Positions 56,031 through 64,000 of a stretch of 64,000 nt of DNA are shown piece by piece (the stretch's first letter is position 1; every line of letters begins with the position of its first letter). Source of the DNA: Millionella massiliensis (GTDB taxonomy: Bacteria; Bacteroidota; Bacteroidia; Bacteroidales; Rikenellaceae); NCBI RefSeq assembly GCF_900104655.1, contig NZ_FNWD01000002.1, positions 2,402,246 through 2,466,245 on the forward strand. Direction: 5' to 3'. Below the pieces are notes generated by a model. It did not search any database. It was not told the DNA's origin and was given only the letters and a program-made list of their open reading frames with translations. The translations under genes and the position numbers were made by a program.

Positions 56031-57140
56031 ATGAAAACAACCGCATTTACCAAATACCACATTGCAGCCGGTGCCAAGATGGCCGAATTCGCCGGTTACA
56101 ACATGCCGATCGAGTTCTCCGGTATCAACGACGAACATGCCACAGTCCGTGAAAAAGTCGGCGTTTTTGACGTCAGCCACATGGGCGAAATCTGGGTCAA
56201 AGGTCCCCAGGCATTGCCTTTCCTGCAATACGTCACCTCGAACGACGTTTCGGTGCTCTACGACGGCAAAGTACAGTACTCCTGCTTCCCAAACGGCAAG
56301 GGCGGGATTGTCGATGACCTGCTGGTATATCGCATCGACGACCAGACCTATCTGCTCGTGGTGAATGCCGCCAATACCGACAAAGACTGGAAATTCCTGT
56401 GCGAACAGGCGCCCCGGTTCGGTCTGATCCCCGGCAAGGAACTCTACAACGCTTCGGATGAGATTGCCCAGCTGGCCGTGCAGGGTCCCCTGGCGATGGA
56501 GCTCGTGCAGGAGCTGTGCCCCGACCGCGATGTGAAGGGGATGGAGTACTACACCTTCTGCAAGACGACGGTTGCCGGAATCCCTAACGCCATCCTTTCG
56601 ATTACCGGTTACACCGGCGCCGGCGGGTGCGAAATTTACGTGGCCAACGAAGATGCCGACAAACTCTGGGAGGCTCTCTGGAAAGCCGGTGAAAAATACG
56701 GTCTGAAAAACATCGGTCTCGGCGCACGCGACACGTTGCGTCTGGAGATGGGCTTCTGCCTCTACGGCAACGATCTGGATGACACCACTTCGCCGATCGA
56801 AGCCGGGCTGGGCTGGATCACCAAATTCAACGACACCAAAGGCGCGTTTATCGATAGCGAATTGCTGGCCAAACAGAAAGCCGAAGGGGTGCAGCGGAAG
56901 CTGGTCGGTTTCGAGATGATCGAACGGGGAATTCCGCGCCACGGTTATGAAGTGGCCTCGCCGGCCGGTGACGTGATCGGTGTGGTGACCTCCGGAACGC
57001 AGTCGCCGAGCCTGAAGAAAGGGGTCGGGCTGGCCTATGTGAAACCCGAGTTCGCAAAAACCGGTACCGAAATTGCTATCGTGATCCGCGGCAAGCAGAT
57101 CAAGGCACAGGTGGTTCGTCCGCCCTTCTACAAGAAATAA
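56031..57140 (+). CDS. gcvT: Aminomethyltransferase (glycine cleavage T protein)
   Basis: The product is 369 residues. It is part of the glycine cleavage system, releasing NH3 and methylene-tetrahydrofolate from the aminomethyl group carried by the H protein. The N-terminus [12 protein letters not shown], the [15 protein letters not shown] block, the [14 protein letters not shown] region, the [16 protein letters not shown] element and the C-terminal [10 protein letters not shown] follow family patterns. The ATG at 56031 was chosen over an in-frame TTG at 56025. The other glycine-cleavage genes are not in the window. Its methylene-THF output fits the nearby folate genes. Confidence 0.95.
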   Translation: MKTTAFTKYHIAAGAKMAEFAGYNMPIEFSGINDEHATVREKVGVFDVSHMGEIWVKGPQALPFLQYVTSNDVSVLYDGKVQYSCFPNGKGGIVDDLLVYRIDDQTYLLVVNAANTDKDWKFLCEQAPRFGLIPGKELYNASDEIAQLAVQGPLAMELVQELCPDRDVKGMEYYTFCKTTVAGIPNAILSITGYTGAGGCEIYVANEDADKLWEALWKAGEKYGLKNIGLGARDTLRLEMGFCLYGNDLDDTTSPIEAGLGWITKFNDTKGAFIDSELLAKQKAEGVQRKLVGFEMIERGIPRHGYEVASPAGDVIGVVTSGTQSPSLKKGVGLAYVKPEFAKTGTEIAIVIRGKQIKAQVVRPPFYKK

Positions 57141-57191
57141 CCCGTCGCAGGACGGTGCCACGTGCGCCGTCCGTGATGGATAGAGCGATAA

Positions 57192-57235
57192 AAGCCGCCC
57201 GTACTGCCAACTGGCAGTACGGGCGGCTTGTTTAT
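57192..57235 (+). terminator. Terminator after gcvT
   Basis: A perfect 18-bp stem (57192-57209 with 57212-57229) has a two-base tip and a following TTTAT. The remaining 57236-57458 shows no gene I can support. Confidence 0.85.
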
Positions 57236-57458
57236 AATCGTCCGCTGCGACGGGGTGTTTGGGCCATTGGCGAGGTTGCTGTAGGGGCGAACGTCAGTCG
57301 GGAATGTAGGGTAGGGGAAGGGAAGGTTGTTGAAAAAGTGCGATGAAGTGGCTCGGCTTCACTGTTGCGGAGAGGGTGTGCACTACCTGGTGATAGGGGC
57401 TCCCAATCGGACGGGGAGCCTGCGGTACGGAGGGTGTATATGGAGGCTTGTGGGCCAG

Positions 57459-58109
57459 CTAAATCCGGGTGGGGGCGATGTGAATCTGTTGCATCGGGAG
57501 TGTTATTGAGCCGAAGTCGTTCATGGCGTTGAACAGTGCGATGTGGTCGTAAAAGCCTGAGGTCAGGGCGGTGAGCGGGATGTTGCAAGGGACGATCTGC
57601 CCCGTTTGCAGCAACCGTTCGCGCATGGTGCCGCAAAGCAGCGGAGCGGCGGGCGTGTGCCACTCGGAGGGCGATCCGGTGACGCGGAAGGCGACGTTGC
57701 AGAAGGTGGTATCGGTGACTTTGCCCCGGCGGATCAGCAGCGCATCGTCGTACCCGGCGACCACGGCCCGCTCGTGCCAGGCGGTCAGGCTCGACCGGTC
57801 GCTGTATTTGAACCGGTATTCCAGCGAATCGTCCTCGATGGCCAGCAGTGACCCGATGCGGGGCGGTTGATAGGGGGCGTATTCCGTTGCCGTGCATCCG
57901 GTGGGACCGTACAGTATGCGGCATTTGACCGTTCCGCTGCGGAGTGTCTCCGGCAGCGGTCGGGAGGCAAGAGCCTCGCGCAGGTCGAACGGCGCTACGC
58001 CGTACAGCTCCCGACAGGTGCGGGCGACGCGCTCCTGATGGAGCGCCCAGACGGCGGACGGCGGCAGTTGGCCGTCAACGATTCGGATGGTTTCGACGCA
58101 GGGGTACAT
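57459..58109 (-). CDS. pabC: Aminotransferase class IV protein, likely aminodeoxychorismate lyase (PabC)
   Basis: The product is 216 residues, shorter than typical PabC (about 270). The class IV PLP fold is suggested by YRFKYSDRSSLTAW (candidate PLP lysine in FKYSD), GYDDALLIRRGKVTDTTFCNVAF (equivalent to the E-x-x-T/S-N-I element) and the late GTMRERLL block (G-x-x-R). It overlaps pabB by 35 bases and lies on the same strand, which supports p-aminobenzoate synthesis from aminodeoxychorismate. The short length and altered T-N element leave room for another class IV activity. Confidence 0.78.
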   Translation of the reverse strand: MYPCVETIRIVDGQLPPSAVWALHQERVARTCRELYGVAPFDLREALASRPLPETLRSGTVKCRILYGPTGCTATEYAPYQPPRIGSLLAIEDDSLEYRFKYSDRSSLTAWHERAVVAGYDDALLIRRGKVTDTTFCNVAFRVTGSPSEWHTPAAPLLCGTMRERLLQTGQIVPCNIPLTALTSGFYDHIALFNAMNDFGSITLPMQQIHIAPTRI

Positions 58110-59121
58110 AGACTTTGGCTTTCATCTCTTCGTATTCCGACACGGCGTCGCTGCGGAACGTGATTCCGCCGCCGCTTTTGAACAGGTATTCGTTCTGTGG
58201 AGCACCCGGCGCCTGTTCCAGAAACCGGATCATCACCCCGCTGTCGAGCGTCCGGCCGTCGAACAGACCGCAGATGCCGGTGTAGTAACCCCGGTCGTAG
58301 CGTTCGGCACGGGCGATGATCTCCAGCGTCCGCGGTTTCGGGGCGCCGGTCACCGACCCGGCCGGAAGCATTTCGAACAACAGTTCTCCGATCCGGCAGT
58401 GCCAGTCGGTCGGCAGTTGTCCGCTGATCTCGGAACTGACCTGCAACAATTCGCCCCGATGGGTGGCCAGGCGGTCGATGTAGCGGTAACGCTCGACGTG
58501 TACGCCGTCGGCTATGCGGTTCAGGTCGTTGCGCAGCAGGTCGACGATGGTGGCGTGTTCGGCCGCCTCTTTCGGGTCTTCGAGAATCCGCCGTTCGGCA
58601 TCCGGCAGGGTGGCGTCGATCGTTCCCTTCATCGGGTGGGTCGAAACGACTCCTCGGGCGTCGATCCGCACGAAAGTCTCCGGCGAAAAGCAGACGAAAC
58701 GGTCGGCCAGCCAGACCTTGTATCGGGCTTCGGTGTGGTCGAACATTTCGCGCAGGGTTAGGTTGCACCGTACGGGGGTGGCGCAGGTGAGGTTCACCAG
58801 GTAGCTGTTGCCGGCCCGGAGATGGTGCATGACGGTGGTGAATCCGGCGTCGTAGTCCTCCTGTGTGCAGAAACGGGGCTCCCATTGTACCTCCTCCGTG
58901 AGGGGCGGAACCGGTACGGGAGGCACGTTTGTCCGGCCGCCGATGGCGTAAAGCAGGTGCTGCGGATCGACCGTCTCGATCGGTGCGACGATGCAGCGGC
59001 ACATGGCGTAGTCCACCAGAAAAACGAACGGACACCGTGCGCGGCCCAAACGATCCATCGTCCGGCGGGCTTCCGCTGCGTCGAGTGTGGCGAGTGTGGG
59101 TGTCTTCGGTAGGGTGTTCAT
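58075..59121 (-). CDS. pabB: Aminodeoxychorismate synthase component I PabB
   Basis: The product is 348 residues and converts chorismate plus NH3 to aminodeoxychorismate for folate. The chorismate-binding C-terminal domain has HPMKGTIDA, PKEAAEHATIVDLLRNDL, MLPAGSVTGAPKPRTLEI and GYYTGICGLFDG. The KGT form favours PabB over anthranilate synthase. No PabA glutaminase gene is nearby, so a TrpG/PabA from elsewhere would be needed. It shares a divergent promoter region with the thi4 riboswitch transcript. Confidence 0.9.
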   Translation of the reverse strand: MNTLPKTPTLATLDAAEARRTMDRLGRARCPFVFLVDYAMCRCIVAPIETVDPQHLLYAIGGRTNVPPVPVPPLTEEVQWEPRFCTQEDYDAGFTTVMHHLRAGNSYLVNLTCATPVRCNLTLREMFDHTEARYKVWLADRFVCFSPETFVRIDARGVVSTHPMKGTIDATLPDAERRILEDPKEAAEHATIVDLLRNDLNRIADGVHVERYRYIDRLATHRGELLQVSSEISGQLPTDWHCRIGELLFEMLPAGSVTGAPKPRTLEIIARAERYDRGYYTGICGLFDGRTLDSGVMIRFLEQAPGAPQNEYLFKSGGGITFRSDAVSEYEEMKAKVYVPLRRNHPNR

Positions 59122-59214
59122 ACGGCTCGTCTACGGGGGGCTTGCTTTGGGCATGCGGCACGGGGGTGTGCGGAAACGGAGGGCCGGGCGGTGGGGGCCG
59201 CACAAAGCTCGCGA

Positions 59215-59222
59215 CAAAATTA
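59215..59222 (-). promoter_or_regulatory. -7 box for pabB
   Basis: The minus strand reads TAATTTTG, matching TAnnTTTG, about 94 bases upstream of the pabB ATG. It is 21 bases from the divergent box at 59244. Confidence 0.5.
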
Positions 59223-59243
59223 GCATTTTCGATTCGAACCCGT

Positions 59244-59251
59244 TATATTTG
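59244..59251 (+). promoter_or_regulatory. -7 box for the thiamine riboswitch transcript
   Basis: TATATTTG matches TAnnTTTG and ends just before the TPP riboswitch, which places the transcription start at about 59256. Confidence 0.6.
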
Positions 59252-59257
59252 TACGGT

Positions 59258-59346
59258 CTTAGATAGGGGTGCTCCGCCAGTGGTGCGGGGCTGAGATTAT
59301 ACCCGTAGAACCTGATGCGGATAATGCCGCCGTAGGGATTTCCGAA
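59258..59346 (+). ncRNA. TPP riboswitch (THI box)
   Basis: The conserved THI-box elements are present in order: AGGGGTGC, GGGGCTGAGA, ACCCG, AGAACCTGATGCGG and a GCCGCCGTAGGGA close. The region between it and the thi4 ATG contains a hairpin (GTTAAACA/TGTTTAAC near 59350-59370) and other inverted repeats that can act as the expression platform. It controls the downstream thi4-thiE pair in response to thiamine pyrophosphate. Confidence 0.93.
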
Positions 59347-59447
59347 GGGTGTTAAACAGTTCTTGTTTAACGCGGCTTTGCGGACGCTCGAGCGTGGGCC
59401 TCTATGCGCCCGATGGCTCCGCAGCCACAAAATCTGTTACGTTAACG

Positions 59448-60218
59448 ATGGAAAAACTCGTTTCGCTCGGAATAGTCGAAAACTATTTCGAAAAACTGAA
59501 AAGCAATCTCTCAGTCGATGCTGCCATTGTCGGTGGCGGGCCGTCCGGACTGGTGGCCGCCTACTACCTGGCCAAGGCCGGCAAACGCGTCGTGCTCTAC
59601 GAACGCAAACTCGCTCCGGGCGGAGGCATGTGGGGCGGTGCCATGATGTTCAACGACATCATCGTGCAGCAGGAGGCGTTGCCTATCCTCGACGAACTCG
59701 GCGTATGCTACAAACCTTACAAGGATGGCGCCTGTGTGGTTGATTCCGTCCATGCTACCTCGGCGCTGGTTTATGCCGCCACGAAGGCCGGCGCGACGAT
59801 CTTCAACTGCTATTCGGTCGAAGACGTGATCTTCCACAACGAGGCCGTTGCCGGTCTGGTGGTGAACTGGGCCCCCGTAACGCGCGAAGGGATGCACGTC
59901 GACCCACTGATGGTGACGGCCAAAACGGTGCTCGAAGGGACGGGCCACGACTGTATGATCGCCCGCCTGGTGGCTCGGAAGAACAACGTAAAACTCAATA
60001 CGCCCACCGGCGAGGTGGCCGGCGAACGGTCGCTGAACGTTGAAGAGGGCGAGCGGCTCACGGTCGAAAATACGAAAGAGATCTACCCGGGTCTGTTCGT
60101 GAGCGGCATGGCGGCCAACGGCGTGAGCGGCAGCTTCCGCATGGGGCCGATCTTCGGCGGGATGCTGATGTCGGGTAAAAAGGCGGCCGAACTGATGATT
60201 GCCAAAATCAATGGATAA
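59448..60218 (+). CDS. thi4: Thiazole synthase Thi4 (sulfide-dependent, His type)
   Basis: The product is 256 residues and makes the ADP-thiazole precursor of thiamine from NAD, glycine and a sulfur source. The dinucleotide-binding motif is VGGGPSG (28-34), followed by the ERK block, GGGMWGGAMMFN and SGMAANGVSG near the C-terminus. At the position of the suicide cysteine of yeast Thi4 the sequence reads GMHVDP with His150, as in archaeal and bacterial Thi4 that use sulfide catalytically. The longer frame from 59349 crosses the riboswitch region; the ATG at 59448 fits the family start. It overlaps thiE by 8 bases. Confidence 0.92.
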   Translation: MEKLVSLGIVENYFEKLKSNLSVDAAIVGGGPSGLVAAYYLAKAGKRVVLYERKLAPGGGMWGGAMMFNDIIVQQEALPILDELGVCYKPYKDGACVVDSVHATSALVYAATKAGATIFNCYSVEDVIFHNEAVAGLVVNWAPVTREGMHVDPLMVTAKTVLEGTGHDCMIARLVARKNNVKLNTPTGEVAGERSLNVEEGERLTVENTKEIYPGLFVSGMAANGVSGSFRMGPIFGGMLMSGKKAAELMIAKING

Positions 60219-60831
60219 TTTCGGTCTGTATGTCATTCTGACCCGTCCGGCCATCGGCCACGTCGCTGCGGCGGAGATTGCCGTGCGCCGTGGCGTGCGG
60301 ATGCTCCAGTTGCGCGAAAAGGATCTGCCGGACGGCGAGTTGCTGCACATTGCCCTCCAGGTGCGGGAGGTGACGCGCGGCACCGCGACCCGTTTTATCG
60401 TGAACGACCGTCCGGACATCGCGCTGCTGAGCGACGCCGATGGGGTGCATGTTGGACAGGGCGACCTGCCGGTGGCCGACGTGCGGCGGATCGTGGGCGA
60501 GGAGATGATTGTGGGCCTCTCGACTCACTCCATCGCTCAGGCGACGGAGGCTCAGTCACTTCCCGGGGTCGATTACATCGGCTTCGGGCCGGTCTATCCG
60601 ACCACGACCAAGGCGGTGCCCGATCCTGTGGTCGGCACCGGGCTGCTCGGCGAGGTGCTCGGCTTCTCGCACCTGCCGGTGGTGGCCATCGGCGGACTCT
60701 TTCCCGAAAACATCGGAACGGTGATTGCGGCCGGAGCCCGTAACCCCTGCATGGTCCGATACTTTATGGAGCCGTCCGACCCGGCCGAGGTCGAGCGGCG
60801 CATCGCACAGATACAACGCCTGCTGGATTAA
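60211..60831 (+). CDS. thiE: Thiamine-phosphate synthase ThiE
   Basis: The product is 206 residues and joins HMP pyrophosphate to the thiazole phosphate. Motifs are MLQLREKDL (near residue 33), FIVNDRPDIAL, DGVHVGQGDLP, GLSTHS, YIGFGPVYPTTTKA and VAIGG. The ATG at 60211 overlaps the thi4 stop, so the two are translationally coupled and share the riboswitch. A strong terminator follows at once. ThiC, ThiD and other thiamine genes are not in the window. Confidence 0.95.
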   Translation: MDNFGLYVILTRPAIGHVAAAEIAVRRGVRMLQLREKDLPDGELLHIALQVREVTRGTATRFIVNDRPDIALLSDADGVHVGQGDLPVADVRRIVGEEMIVGLSTHSIAQATEAQSLPGVDYIGFGPVYPTTTKAVPDPVVGTGLLGEVLGFSHLPVVAIGGLFPENIGTVIAAGARNPCMVRYFMEPSDPAEVERRIAQIQRLLD

Positions 60832-60836
60832 TACCG

Positions 60837-60881
60837 AGCGGGGCGGCAATCTCACACGGAAGATTGCCGCCCCGCTTTTTT
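60837..60881. terminator. Terminator after thiE
   Basis: A perfect 16-bp stem (60837-60852 with 60861-60876) has an 8-base loop followed by TTTTT. It lies between convergent thiE and the alkD-like gene. Confidence 0.85.
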
Positions 60882-60930
60882 CTTGAGGGCTGGTTCGATG
60901 GCCTGGCTTCGGGTGGGCCGCGGCGGGCAG

Positions 60931-61587
60931 TCAGGCGAGGTATTCCACTTGCCAGCGCACCTCTTCGGCCGTTTCGGCGGGGATGTGCGACAGTGTCTGC
61001 ATTACCTGCTCGCGCAGTGCCGGGCGGTGGCGGTAGCATTCGCGCAGGGCGTAGGCAACGGAACGTTCGACGGCCTCCGGGCCGAAAACCGACCTGTCAT
61101 CGAGCAGCGTGCCGAAGGCGCTGTCCGGAACGGTCTCCACGGCAGCCAGTTTGCCGAGCATGTAGAAGGCGGCCAGACGCAGCAACGGTGCCTCGGCGGC
61201 CGGACGGGCAGCCCATTTCGTGGCGGTGGGCAGGGCGTCGGGCGAACGCCAGAAAAGTTGCATGGCGCATTGCTCGGCCAGCTCCGGAATCGGCCACTCC
61301 GCTCCCCAGCGCTCCATCTGTTCGGCAGTCACGGCGGCCGGATCGTCGATAAAGAGGGCGGCGAGTTTCAACTCGCGAATGTCCTGCCGCCACAGGGTCT
61401 GGGCCAGATCGTGGTCGGGCGCGTAGCTGCGGGCAACCTCCTTGATAGTCGGCAGCGATACGCCGTAGTTCACACCGTAGCCGCGTTGTCCGCCGCTGTA
61501 TTCGCGCATGGCGTCGGTCACGGCGCCGTTCATCTCGATTTTCAGGCGGCGCATCAGAGCCACCATCTTTTCGGTCGTTGTCATCAT
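60931..61587 (-). CDS. AlkD-like DNA alkylation repair protein
   Basis: The product is 218 residues with a HEAT-like helical repeat layout typical of AlkD-family DNA glycosylases that remove alkylated purines. The N-terminus MNGAVTDAMREYSGGQRGYGVNYGVSL (GVxxP-type block) and the later IRELKLAALFIDD helices fit this group. The ATG at 61587 is chosen (a second ATG is at 61584); longer upstream frames overlap the nrnA-like gene. It follows that gene by 14 bases and is probably co-transcribed. The substrate has not been inferred from residues. Confidence 0.82.
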   Translation of the reverse strand: MMTTTEKMVALMRRLKIEMNGAVTDAMREYSGGQRGYGVNYGVSLPTIKEVARSYAPDHDLAQTLWRQDIRELKLAALFIDDPAAVTAEQMERWGAEWPIPELAEQCAMQLFWRSPDALPTATKWAARPAAEAPLLRLAAFYMLGKLAAVETVPDSAFGTLLDDRSVFGPEAVERSVAYALRECYRHRPALREQVMQTLSHIPAETAEEVRWQVEYLA

Positions 61588-61601
61588 GGGAGCGGGGATG
61601 T

Positions 61602-62615
61602 TTACGGATGTATGGTTCGGATAATCTCTTCGAATTTGGCCACCGCTTCGCTCATCGGGCCGAAGTAGCGGCCGCCGGCTGCATTCTTGTGGCCTCCGCC
61701 ATTGAAGTGGTCGCGGGCGAAAAGGTTGACGTCGAAATCGCCCTGCGAACGGAACGAAATCTTGATGCAGTCGAGGGTCTCGATGAACATGGCCGAGAAG
61801 GTGACGTCCTCGATGCTCAGCGGCATGTTGACGATTCCTTCGGTGTCGCCGATCTGGTGGTTGAAGCGGGTCTTTTCGGCTCGCGTCAGGGTGATGTGGG
61901 CGGTGTGGAGGTCGTGGTCGACGTGCATCTTCTCGGAGAGCAGGTAGCCGACCATCCGGAGGCGGCTCTCGCTCTGGGTGTTGAAGATCGCTTTCGACAC
62001 TTCGACCGGCTGAGCGCCCCGCTCGACCAGTTCGGCCACGGCACGATAGAGCTCGGGCGTGAGGTTGCTGTAACTGAGGTTGCCGGTGTCGGTCACGATG
62101 CCCACGTACAGGGCGGTGGCGATCTGCGGGGTGATGGCCTGCGGTCCGCTCCATGCGCAGATCAGGTCGTAGACCATGTGCGAGGTGGAGGAGTAGTTCG
62201 CATCGGAAAAGCTGAGTTCGTATTCCGGCGGGTCCATGTGGTGGTCGATCAGCACGCGCGGAGCGATGACGTTGGCCTCGATGGCGTCGGTCATCTTGTC
62301 GAGCCGGCTGACCTGGTTGAAGTCGGAACAGATGATCAGGTCGGCGTCGGACAGATAGGGGCGGGCCGTTTCGCACGCCTCCGAGTAGATCTCGACCCCT
62401 TCGGAACCGGGGATGAACGCGAGAAACTTCGGGAAATGGTTTGGCACGAAGAAACGGACTTCGTATCCGAGGCTGCGCAGAAAGGCGGTCAGGGCCACGC
62501 CTGATCCGATGGCGTCGCCGTCGGGGTTGGTGTGCGAAGCGATGGCAATGGTGCGGGCCTCGGAACAGAGGGCCTTCAGTTGTATGATTTTGGCCGGATC
62601 GAAAAGCGTATTCAT
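61602..62615 (-). CDS. DHH-family phosphoesterase, NrnA-like (oligoribonuclease/pAp phosphatase)
   Basis: The product is 337 residues. The N-terminal DHH domain carries SHTNPDGDAIGSG, ICSDFNQVSRLD and VLIDHHMDPP; the C-terminal DHHA1 domain carries GGGHKNAAGG. NrnA-like enzymes degrade nanoRNA and may dephosphorylate pAp. It is the first gene of a two-gene minus-strand unit with the alkD-like gene. Confidence 0.92.
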   Translation of the reverse strand: MNTLFDPAKIIQLKALCSEARTIAIASHTNPDGDAIGSGVALTAFLRSLGYEVRFFVPNHFPKFLAFIPGSEGVEIYSEACETARPYLSDADLIICSDFNQVSRLDKMTDAIEANVIAPRVLIDHHMDPPEYELSFSDANYSSTSHMVYDLICAWSGPQAITPQIATALYVGIVTDTGNLSYSNLTPELYRAVAELVERGAQPVEVSKAIFNTQSESRLRMVGYLLSEKMHVDHDLHTAHITLTRAEKTRFNHQIGDTEGIVNMPLSIEDVTFSAMFIETLDCIKISFRSQGDFDVNLFARDHFNGGGHKNAAGGRYFGPMSEAVAKFEEIIRTIHP

Positions 62616-62763
62616 ATGTTCGGTTTAAGTTAGGTCGCTCCGCCCGGCGCTTTCCGTGTGGGGGGGCACTATCCGGAGGTGTGATCTTTGGAAAACTCTT
62701 TGAGGTGCCTTTGCTGTGGGAATGGTACGGTTTCGGACGTCTTGCGAAGCAAACGGTAAACTA

Positions 62764-62771
62764 CAAAATTA
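62764..62771 (-). promoter_or_regulatory. -7 box for nrnA-like gene
   Basis: The minus strand reads TAATTTTG, matching TAnnTTTG, about 150 bases upstream of the ATG. Confidence 0.4.
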
Positions 62772-62798
62772 CGACAAATGCCCGTGACCCCCAAACTG

Positions 62799-62845
62799 AA
62801 AGCCCGGGGGCTTTTGGGGTAAAAATGTGTGGCCCGGGCTTTTCT
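62799..62845. other. Intergenic hairpin between nrnA-like and dksA-like genes
   Basis: A 10-bp GC-rich stem (62799-62808 with 62833-62842) has a 24-base loop and a short T-run. No plus-strand gene precedes it, so its role is unclear. The region 62616-63129 otherwise shows no gene; a near-consensus -7 box TATCTTTA lies at 63072-63079. Confidence 0.4.
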
Positions 62846-63129
62846 TGTGGAAAGTGACGCACAAGGGTAATTCTGTTGCTTGCGGAGTGACTTACGCGGC
62901 AGAGGAAGGGAAATTTACCGATAGCCGTTGTATGTATATGGTTTGTATGACAAAATGTATCTTTCAGAAAAACAGTGCGATGAGCCCGGCGCTCCGTTTC
63001 TTGCGGTTGCCAAGACCGGATTATTTACCTCCTGAAAATGACACATTGTAGGATAATTTATTTTTAATGCTTATCTTTACGAATAAAGAAAATACAAACC
63101 CATTAAAATAGATTAGGGAGGGAGCAACA

Positions 63130-63516
63130 ATGTCTGAACCTGAAAAAACAAGATATTCGGACGCAGAGTTGGCTGAATTCAAACAGATCATACTGGAAAA
63201 ACTCGAGAAAGCCAAGGCGGACTACGAACTGCTGAGAGCTACCATCACCCATACTTCGAGTAACGGAACCGACGATACCTCGCCGACGTTCAAAATCCTC
63301 GAAGAGGGTGCCGCCACGCTCTCCAAAGAGGAGTCGGGCCGACTCGCCGCACGCCAGTACAAGTTTATCCAAAACCTCGAAGCCGCACTGGTGCGAATCG
63401 AAAACAAAACCTACGGCATCTGCCGTGAAACCGGTAAACTCATCCCGAAAGAACGGCTGCGCGTGGTGCCTCACGCTACGCTGAGCATCGAAGCCAAGGA
63501 GAGCGGAGTGAAATAA
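63130..63516 (+). CDS. TraR/DksA-family regulator with degenerate zinc finger
   Basis: The product is 128 residues. An N-terminal coiled coil (LAEFKQIILEKLEKAKADYE) is followed by a long helix and the DksA C-terminal module YGICRETGKLIPKERLRVVPHATLSIEAKE. Of the four zinc-binding cysteines of DksA only one (YGIC) is kept; the second pair is replaced by VPHAT. DksA-type proteins bind RNA polymerase through the secondary channel and tune transcription with ppGpp; Bacteroidetes carry this cysteine-poor form. Preceding AGGGAGGGAGCAACA could act as a ribosome binding site. A terminator follows. Confidence 0.85.
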   Translation: MSEPEKTRYSDAELAEFKQIILEKLEKAKADYELLRATITHTSSNGTDDTSPTFKILEEGAATLSKEESGRLAARQYKFIQNLEAALVRIENKTYGICRETGKLIPKERLRVVPHATLSIEAKESGVK

Positions 63517-63551
63517 CGATCCCCGCCCGTAAAACCGTTTCGAACCGATTC

Positions 63552-63595
63552 AAAGGGGATAACTGTATGTCAGATTACAGTGTCCCCTTTTGTGT
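63552..63595 (+). terminator. Terminator after dksA-like gene
   Basis: A 15-bp stem with one bulge (about 63552-63567 with 63576-63590) is followed by a T-rich stretch. Confidence 0.7.
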
Positions 63596-63681
63596 TTTAT
63601 CGCGGCCTCTCCGACCGAAAACCTCCATGCAAAACCTCCGGCGGATTCACCACAATGTCCGACCTTCATAACCCATACTCC

Positions 63682-64000
63682 ATGAAACCCAAACACCGCA
63701 TTCTGATCGCCATTGGAGCCATCGTGCTCATTCTGCTGCTCCTGCTGTGGACCACTGTTGCCGAAGCGCGTCCTCTGCGTTCCCTTCCGGCGGCGGACAG
63801 CGTCACTCCGCAACCCCAACTGAAAACCATCCGATACTCCACGGCCGGATTCCACGTGCTGGAAGGCAGCGGGCGAACCGTCCGTAACATGGACCCTGCC
63901 TGGCGTTTCGCACAGGGCCACCATGAGGGAGCCTGGCAGGAGGCCTATCCCGCCGATTCCGGTTGGCAGGCTGTCAGCCTTCCCCATGGGCTCGAGCTGC
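63682..64000 (+). CDS. Glycoside hydrolase family 2-like protein, N-terminal fragment (cut by window end)
   Basis: The frame is open from the ATG at 63682 (or 63655 in frame) to the end of the window, 106 codons. A hydrophobic segment at residues of about 6-24 (HRILIAIGAIVLILLLLLW) acts as signal or anchor. The sequence DPAWRFAQGHHEGAWQEAYPADSGWQAVSLPHG has the layout of the GH2 sugar-binding domain, in which a Trp-Arg-Phe strand precedes Ser-Gly-Trp and LPH. It probably encodes a secreted beta-galactosidase- or beta-glucuronidase-type enzyme; the catalytic part is outside the window. Confidence 0.7.
   Translation, partial: MKPKHRILIAIGAIVLILLLLLWTTVAEARPLRSLPAADSVTPQPQLKTIRYSTAGFHVLEGSGRTVRNMDPAWRFAQGHHEGAWQEAYPADSGWQAVSLPHGLEL

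Noticed and set aside
59349..59447. N-terminal extension of thi4
   Set aside because: It lies in the riboswitch expression platform, and family similarity starts at the ATG at 59448.
61588..62376. Upstream extension of the alkD-like frame
   Set aside because: It overlaps the nrnA-like gene on the same strand in another frame and is Arg/Pro-biased; the ATG at 61587 fits the family.

Overview
The window is about 57-60% GC by eye and looks chromosomal. It comes from a member of the Bacteroidales, most likely Alistipes or a close relative in the Rikenellaceae. Supporting signs are BACON/BspA-type and DUF6562-type lipoproteins, a Bacteroidetes-type split FtsW/MurG/MurC/FtsQ/FtsA/FtsZ order, TAnnTTTG promoter boxes instead of sigma70 sites, ATP-dependent PEP carboxykinase, and several Bacteroidetes-specific small proteins. 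The species assignment is inference; no rRNA or tRNA gene was seen.

Layout. 1-7.7 kb: a tandem array of large surface lipoprotein genes (DUF6562/fimbrillin-like N-terminus plus beta-helix). One 3,273-bp unit is repeated without visible change as far as the window shows, and the last member is broken by an in-frame TAA. 7.8-15.0 kb: cell-wall genes murD (+), then murE, ftsI, ftsL, rsmH on the minus strand. 15.1-20.0 kb: a PlsC-type O-acyltransferase and a GNAT/hemolysin-type N-acyltransferase (candidate GlsA/GlsB glycine-lipid pair) flank a BspA-like LRR lipoprotein and an SBF-like transporter. 20.3-26.6 kb: 3'-5' exonuclease, RlmI-type methyltransferase, a small secreted protein, a YhcC-like radical SAM protein and a large periplasmic TPR protein. 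27-28.2 kb: mraY, isolated from the rest of the dcw genes. 28.3-37.1 kb: a divergent Lgt-like protein, a small membrane protein, a YugP-like Zn peptidase, prfA, a QYQQP-repeat membrane protein with a DUF2752 partner, pyrF, and aspA with an MFS carrier. 37.5-45.9 kb: ftsW-murG-murC-ftsQ-ftsA-ftsZ.

46-52.5 kb: NhaD antiporter, PepSY-like periplasmic protein, small HTH protein, alkaline phosphatase and pckA, all on the minus strand. 52.8-60.8 kb: a nitroreductase lipoprotein, a cluster of 93-bp multi-hairpin repeats, then a cofactor and one-carbon block: folE, a PurF-like protein lacking the catalytic cysteine, gcvT, pabC/pabB, and a TPP-riboswitch-controlled thi4-thiE pair. 60.9-64 kb: AlkD-like and NrnA-like proteins, a DksA/TraR-like regulator with a degenerate zinc finger, and the start of a glycoside hydrolase family 2-like gene cut by the window end.

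Most of the window is housekeeping: peptidoglycan and division, nucleotide and cofactor metabolism, membrane lipids. Its peculiarities are the tandem lipoprotein duplication, the scattered dcw cluster, several enzymes that keep a family fold but lack textbook catalytic residues (Lgt-like, PurF-like, DksA-like), a His-type Thi4 in place of a classical thiazole pathway at this locus, the hairpin repeats upstream of folE, and -7 boxes placed so close to ATGs that some mRNAs may be leaderless. No CRISPR array, prophage, IS element or integrase was found.
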